A model generated the notes under the pieces. It searched no databases. It saw nothing but the letters and a program-made list of their open reading frames with translations, and had not been told where the DNA came from. DNA of 64,000 bases from Chamaecyparis obtusa (Eukaryota; Streptophyta; Pinopsida; Cupressales; Cupressaceae), in the NCBI GenBank assembly GCA_027943335.1, contig BSBK01006441.1, positions 62,001 through 126,000 on the forward strand, read 5' to 3'. The translations under genes were made by a program, and so were the position numbers. Below, piece after piece: positions 59,598 through 64,000 of the stretch (its first letter is position 1; every line of letters starts with the position of its first letter).

Positions 59598-61406
59598 TGT
59601 AGACACTAAAAAATGGACAAGTGCTTTAAAATCAATAAAATGGCTCAATAATCATCAAAATGCACTAATTCTCATTAAAAAGGATCAAATCAATAAAAAA
59701 GGACATTTATTAAATCAAATTGGACAAAATCAATTAAATCAAAGGAAAAATCAAATAATGATGTTAAATAATTAAATCAAAGCTTAAAGGGGTGAAAAAC
59801 ACTACATAATTGATTTTAATCAATTAATTGTATAGTTCAAAAAATCAAAAATCAAAATGAACCTATTACCCTTACATGGCTAAATTTAATTAATTAATTG
59901 AATTTAATAATTCCTAATATCTTTCAACAAATTTGAGCAACCAATGAGAATTGAGGACAAAAATACATAAATCACTCAAAAAGGATGAATCTCAATCACT
60001 CATTCTAAAGTTTCAATCTCATCCACTCAATCTTGTCCTTTTGTCCAAAGCTTTGAGACAAACCTTTAAATTGTCCCCCCATTTATGAACAAAGCAAAGT
60101 ATTTGACTCAACCAAGGGTTAATCATGATTACTTCACTCCACCCCCTACCCTTGGGAATTTACTATAATTATGAAGCATTTTGAGAGCAATTCCCATCTT
60201 AGAAATTCATTTGCAAAGCATTGTTATTATAGGCAATTGAAGAGCATTCTAAGAGCATTTAGAGCAATTTGTATATCTTTGTATCAATTTGAGCTATAAT
60301 AAACATTGTAGAAGCATTATAATAGCATACATTCTCATTTTAGAAGTGTCACTAGTGGAGATTGAGCTGAGAGATTCACTTACCACATCTTTCTAGAGAA
60401 CCATGAGATGCTATAGATCTTAGCTTCAATTTTAATTAGATTTGCATTGTATTTACTTTGAGTTGTTACTAATTTGATCTTAATTTCATGAAGGTGATTA
60501 TGATAATCACCTTCATGAAATTAAGATCAAATTAGTAACAACTCAAAGTAAATACAATGCAAATCTAATTAAAATTGAAGCTAAGATCTATAGCATCTCA
60601 TGGTTCTCTAGAAAGATGTGTTAAGTGAAGCTCTCAGCTCAATCTCCACTAGTGACACTTCTAAAATGAGAATGTATGCTGTTATAATTCTTCTACAATG
60701 TTTATTCTAGCTCGAATTGATACAAAGATATGCAAATTGCTCTAAATGCTCTTAGAATGCTCTTCAATTGCCTCTAATAACAATGCTTTGCAAATGAATT
60801 TCTAAGATGGGAATTGCTCTCAAAATGCTTCATATTTATAGTAAATTCCCAAGGGTAGGGGGTGGAGTGAAGTAATCATGATTAACCCTTGGTTGAGTCA
60901 AATACTTTGCTTTGTTCATAAATGGGGGGACAATTTAAAGGTTTGTCTCAAAGCTTTGGACAAAAGGACAAGATTGAGTGGATGAGATTGAAACTTTAGA
61001 ATGAGTGATTGAGATTCATCCTTTTTGAGTGATTTATGTATTTTTGTCCTCAATTCTCATTGGTTGCTCAACTTTGTTGAAAGATATTAGGAATTATTAA
61101 ATTCAATTAATTAATTAAATTTAGCCATGTAAGGGTAATAGGTTCATTTTGATTTTTGATTTTTTGAACTATACAATTAATTGATTAAAATCAATTATGT
61201 AGTGTTTTTCACCCCTTTAAGCTTTGATTTAATTATTTAACATCATTATTTAATTTTTCCTTTGATTTAATTGATTTTGTCCAATTTGATTTAATAAATG
61301 TCCTTTTTTATTGATTTGATCCTTTTTAATGAGAATTAGTGCATTTTGATGATTATTGAGCCCTTTTATTAATTTTAAAGCACTTGTCCATTTTTTAGTG
61401 TCTACA
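59598..61406. repeat. 1809-bp palindrome of two inverted Tat LTRs (end of element J)
   Basis: The left arm 59598-60501 starts with the LTR terminus TGTAGACAC. The right arm 60503-61406 is its reverse complement and ends TGTCTACA. The centre is one base (G60502) in AAGGTGATTATGATAATCACC. Both arms are exactly 904 nt, with 13 mismatches by eye and no length difference (98.6% identity). Compared with the D LTR, each arm lacks only roughly the last 10-20 bases of the LTR 3' end. To the right is a polypurine tract (minus strand); to the left is the gag frame of G. Confidence 0.95.
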
Positions 61407-61421
61407 AATGGCCCTCTTTGA
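61407..61421 (-). other. Polypurine tract of element J
   Basis: The minus strand reads TCAAAGAGGGCCATT directly before TGTAGACAC, the same arrangement as in D (41031-41046). It identifies the right palindrome arm as a 3' LTR of a minus-strand element. Confidence 0.82.
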
Positions 61422-61615
61422 ATCGATGTGCGAAGAACATTGATTCAAAGATTCTTTTGATCTTGATCATTTTTTTGGTCCTGATTTACTGATTAACATA
61501 TATGCCTTTGATATGAAAAAAATTAATATACTGCCTGATATGAAATGCCTCTGATCTAATATGATAAACTGTTATGCCACTAATAATGATTCCAAAAATT
61601 TTGATGCCCTAGATT

Positions 61616-61710
61616 CACTGATGTTTTGATGCCAATTTGATACTCATTTCGATATGCCCCAGATTTTGTTGATGTTTTGATGCCAATTTGATACTCTTAT
61701 GATGCCCCCT
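61616..61710. repeat. Two-copy ~50-bp direct repeat in the J 3' region
   Basis: Both copies contain TGATGTTTTGATGCCAATTT followed by GATACTC and a GATATGCCCC/GATGCCCC end. Confidence 0.75.
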
Positions 61711-64000
61711 CATAAATGAAACATATTGATCGCTTGATAGAAATATTATGATGCAATTGATTGATTTATTGATCCAATATGTTTTCATTTCTGAAAAACA
61801 TTAATGATATGCCGATTTCCATAAATTGCCCCAGTTTGATTGATATGCTGATGAGAAAAACTATGATTAATAAAATGTTGTTGATGTCTCTGGATGAATG
61901 ATTGAACGTCCAAGATAGCTAGGTCTATTGTAGTTAAACAAATAAATGATTAGGATATTAGGATAATAGTACCAATGAATGTGATTTTTCAATATGATAG
62001 GATAGTAAAATTGATATGGGATAACTGATAGGTAGGTCACTAATAGGATTGATACTGATCATATTGGTCCCGCCTCACGATCAAGAGTTGGGAAACAATA
62101 ATTTGGTACTGATTGGTTGATTGATTGATTGACATAAAATGATTCACTGATATAGAATATTGATATGATTCCCTTGATTTGCAAAATAGGCACATTTCCG
62201 TAACTTATACATATGGTCCCTAGCTTCTTGGATATTAGATTTATGGATCTTCCTTGTTGTTGATTTTGTATCATGTTGATGTTTTATTGATCAGGACTTG
62301 ATGTATCATTTTGTCGTTGATATTGTATCTTGATATACAAATTGTTGGATCTTTGATGTTATGAGCATTGATATGATGATATGGAATTTTCCTTGATTTC
62401 CCCTTTTTGATTGATCAAGATAATTAACTGAACCCCCTTTCCATTGGAAAAATAACTACAAACCAATGCACTTAATCTAACATGAAAATGCAATGCAATC
62501 CAACTAAGTGTCACTAGCTTTTAGAAAAGAAATGCCATAGAGAAATATTTTCATCATTGAGCATTGTGGGACCAAAAAGCAAGTACAACCATCACTGACC
62601 ACATCATCATGATATGAATATCGTTGTTAATCACTTTTGGTAACCTTTTTAGGAAACTAGTACAACCCTCACTAGTTTAATAACCAACTATGGGAGTATG
62701 AATACCAGTTTCAACAGATTCAATGTTGCAAAGAAACAAAGGTTAACCCTCCACCCTATATAAAAGTCCTCGATGGTTCTTTTATGACCATGTCATTAGA
62801 TGAATTCACATAAGTTTTTGGATCTCCCTCAAGATAGTCACTCAAAGGAAAGAAAAATATCATGTCTCCATCATCGCCAATCTAGTCGAAACATCATCAA
62901 TTAGCTAAAAAGATGTGATAAAAGTCATTTCAATAAAGATCATCAAAATAAAGCTTCAAGTGTTTTGCAATGTATCAAGATTTTCAAATAGAATTTCTAA
63001 ACATTCTAATCTTTAAAGTGTTTGTTAATTTTTAATCCCGAATAATAAAGTCAATGTAGTCCTAAGGGGCAAGTTGTAGGATCAAAATACTTGGTTGTGA
63101 ACAATGATATCCATCAAAGGTTCAACAAAAATCTCTCTCTCTGAAGCTCTGATAAGTCTTTCTCTGATGTGTGACTGAATGTAGCACTGTTGAATCCGAT
63201 TGTGTTTAATGCATTATGTCATGTGAATTGATGCCTGTTTGTTGAAATCCACTGATTAAGATCCAATGCCCCTAGTTGGATAGGAAAAATGTTGGACTTG
63301 GGCAAACTTCCAAAATATTACAAAAGCTCAGTTTATGAAAGATGCAACTCAAATCACTTTATGCTTTCCTTTTTACCAGCTCTCAAACAAAATCACATTG
63401 GTTTTCCCCCAATGTCTAGCAAGATATAGGACATGAATGATGGATTTGCAAGCTGATGGATTAGAGATGGAAAGATCATGATGGATGAAGCATGTGAATG
63501 TGACCCATAGGACCATCTCCTCAAGAGTACCCAAGCTAAGGAAAAATGATATAGCAATGTGAAGCATATTTTTGGATAAGCCATGAAAGTCAATGATACA
63601 GTGCTAGATAGCCTATAGGATAACAATCTGCTGTCATGAAAATGAGGGATCCAAAAGAAGTGGACATGTCAAAAAGTTCTTTGATAACAATTTTTGTACT
63701 TTAAGTTCTTCATTTTGATCAAGACCAAGAGATCAATTTGGGTAAGATGTGGATAAGATAACACAATCTGGGTAAAGAGGTGATGAAGGTTATGAAAGGA
63801 TGTTTTGGGATTATGGAAAGACTATTAAGGAATAATGAAGGTGAATTTGGGATAAGCAAGATCATGATAGGGTAACATGGATGCAACAAGTACATAAGCT
63901 GATGGAAAGGATAACAGATGTCAAGACACTTAATGCTCATGGATGTGTTCAACCTTGTCAAGATGAAGGTGAGAGGAAAATATGGATGAAACTTGCCCCC

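Larger units (their letters stand above)
61407..64000 (-). other. 3' region of Tat element J, to window end
   Basis: I see no supported coding frame. Phrases such as TGATATGCC and GATGCC recur from 61500 to 61870, including a direct repeat of about 50 bases (61616-61665 and 61666-61710, sharing TGATGTTTTGATGCCAATTT). A GATT run lies at 62105-62120. Short ORFs near 63373-63961 look like chance. This fits a Tat 3' region; pol should lie to the right of the window. Confidence 0.6.

Noticed and set aside
59598..61406. Palindrome as a pure assembly or sequencing fold-back artefact
   Set aside because: The two arms differ at 13 positions and have different, independently interpretable flanks (G gag on the left, J polypurine tract on the right). 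It still needs long-read confirmation.
59598..61406. Right palindrome arm as the 5' LTR of G
   Set aside because: A polypurine tract in minus orientation abuts its outer end, which marks a 3' LTR of an element lying to the right; G gag directly abuts the left arm without a primer-binding site.
1..64000. CRISPR array, bacterial operon or RNA gene
   Set aside because: No regularly spaced identical repeats with unique spacers, no ribosome-binding-site-led gene clusters and no tRNA or rRNA sequence were seen; all repeats are explained by transposons or degenerate arrays.

Overview
This window is repeat-derived plant nuclear DNA. I found no host gene that looks intact and no RNA gene. The Ty1/copia, Ty3/gypsy chromovirus and Tat-lineage elements, the plant mobile domain (PMD) reading frame and the AT-rich spacers all point to a seed plant with a large, slowly purged genome. 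A gymnosperm would fit, but the sequence does not prove it.

Almost every base belongs to a stack of nested insertions. The outermost recognisable element is a minus-strand Ty3 remnant (H, visible only at 41900-43135). On its left side it is broken by a plus-strand Tat-lineage Ty3 element (D, 21417-41899, 5' part outside the window). D is in turn broken by four insertions: a minus copia (C, 14684-21416), a plus chromovirus (E, 21669-27414, TSD AAAAT), a 1.1-kb PIF/Harbinger-like DNA element (31105-32205, TSD TAA) and an internally emptied copia (F, 33089-34836). C's 3' LTR is broken by a plus copia (A, 1-14683). A's gag is broken by a full-length minus copia (B, 844-8618, TSD GTTGC). The left half is therefore five levels deep: H > D > C > A > B.

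On its right side H is broken by a minus Tat-like LTR (L, 43136 onward). That LTR carries a complete 398-bp SMART/TRIM element with TSD GCTAG (43572-43969). L is followed by a second minus Tat element (G, about 45400-59597). G's pol is split by a 4.5-kb insertion of unknown class carrying a kinesin-like fragment, and its gag is split at 59597/59598 by element J.

The most unusual object is J's visible end at 59598-61406. It is a 1809-bp near-perfect palindrome made of two almost complete LTRs tail-to-tail around one base, with arms of exactly 904 nt each and 13 mismatches. The outer left end is the canonical LTR terminus, abutting a foreign gag. Other notable features are an antisense PMD reading frame in D's 3' region, degenerate 20-21-bp arrays in Tat 3' regions, and a stop codon shared by copia A and C. 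Decay of A, B and E is almost purely by nonsense substitution at CAG/CAA/CGA/TGG codons with the frame preserved.

The genes present are retrotransposon polyproteins (gag, protease, integrase, reverse transcriptase, RNase H). All carry stops or frameshifts, so no element looks autonomous today.
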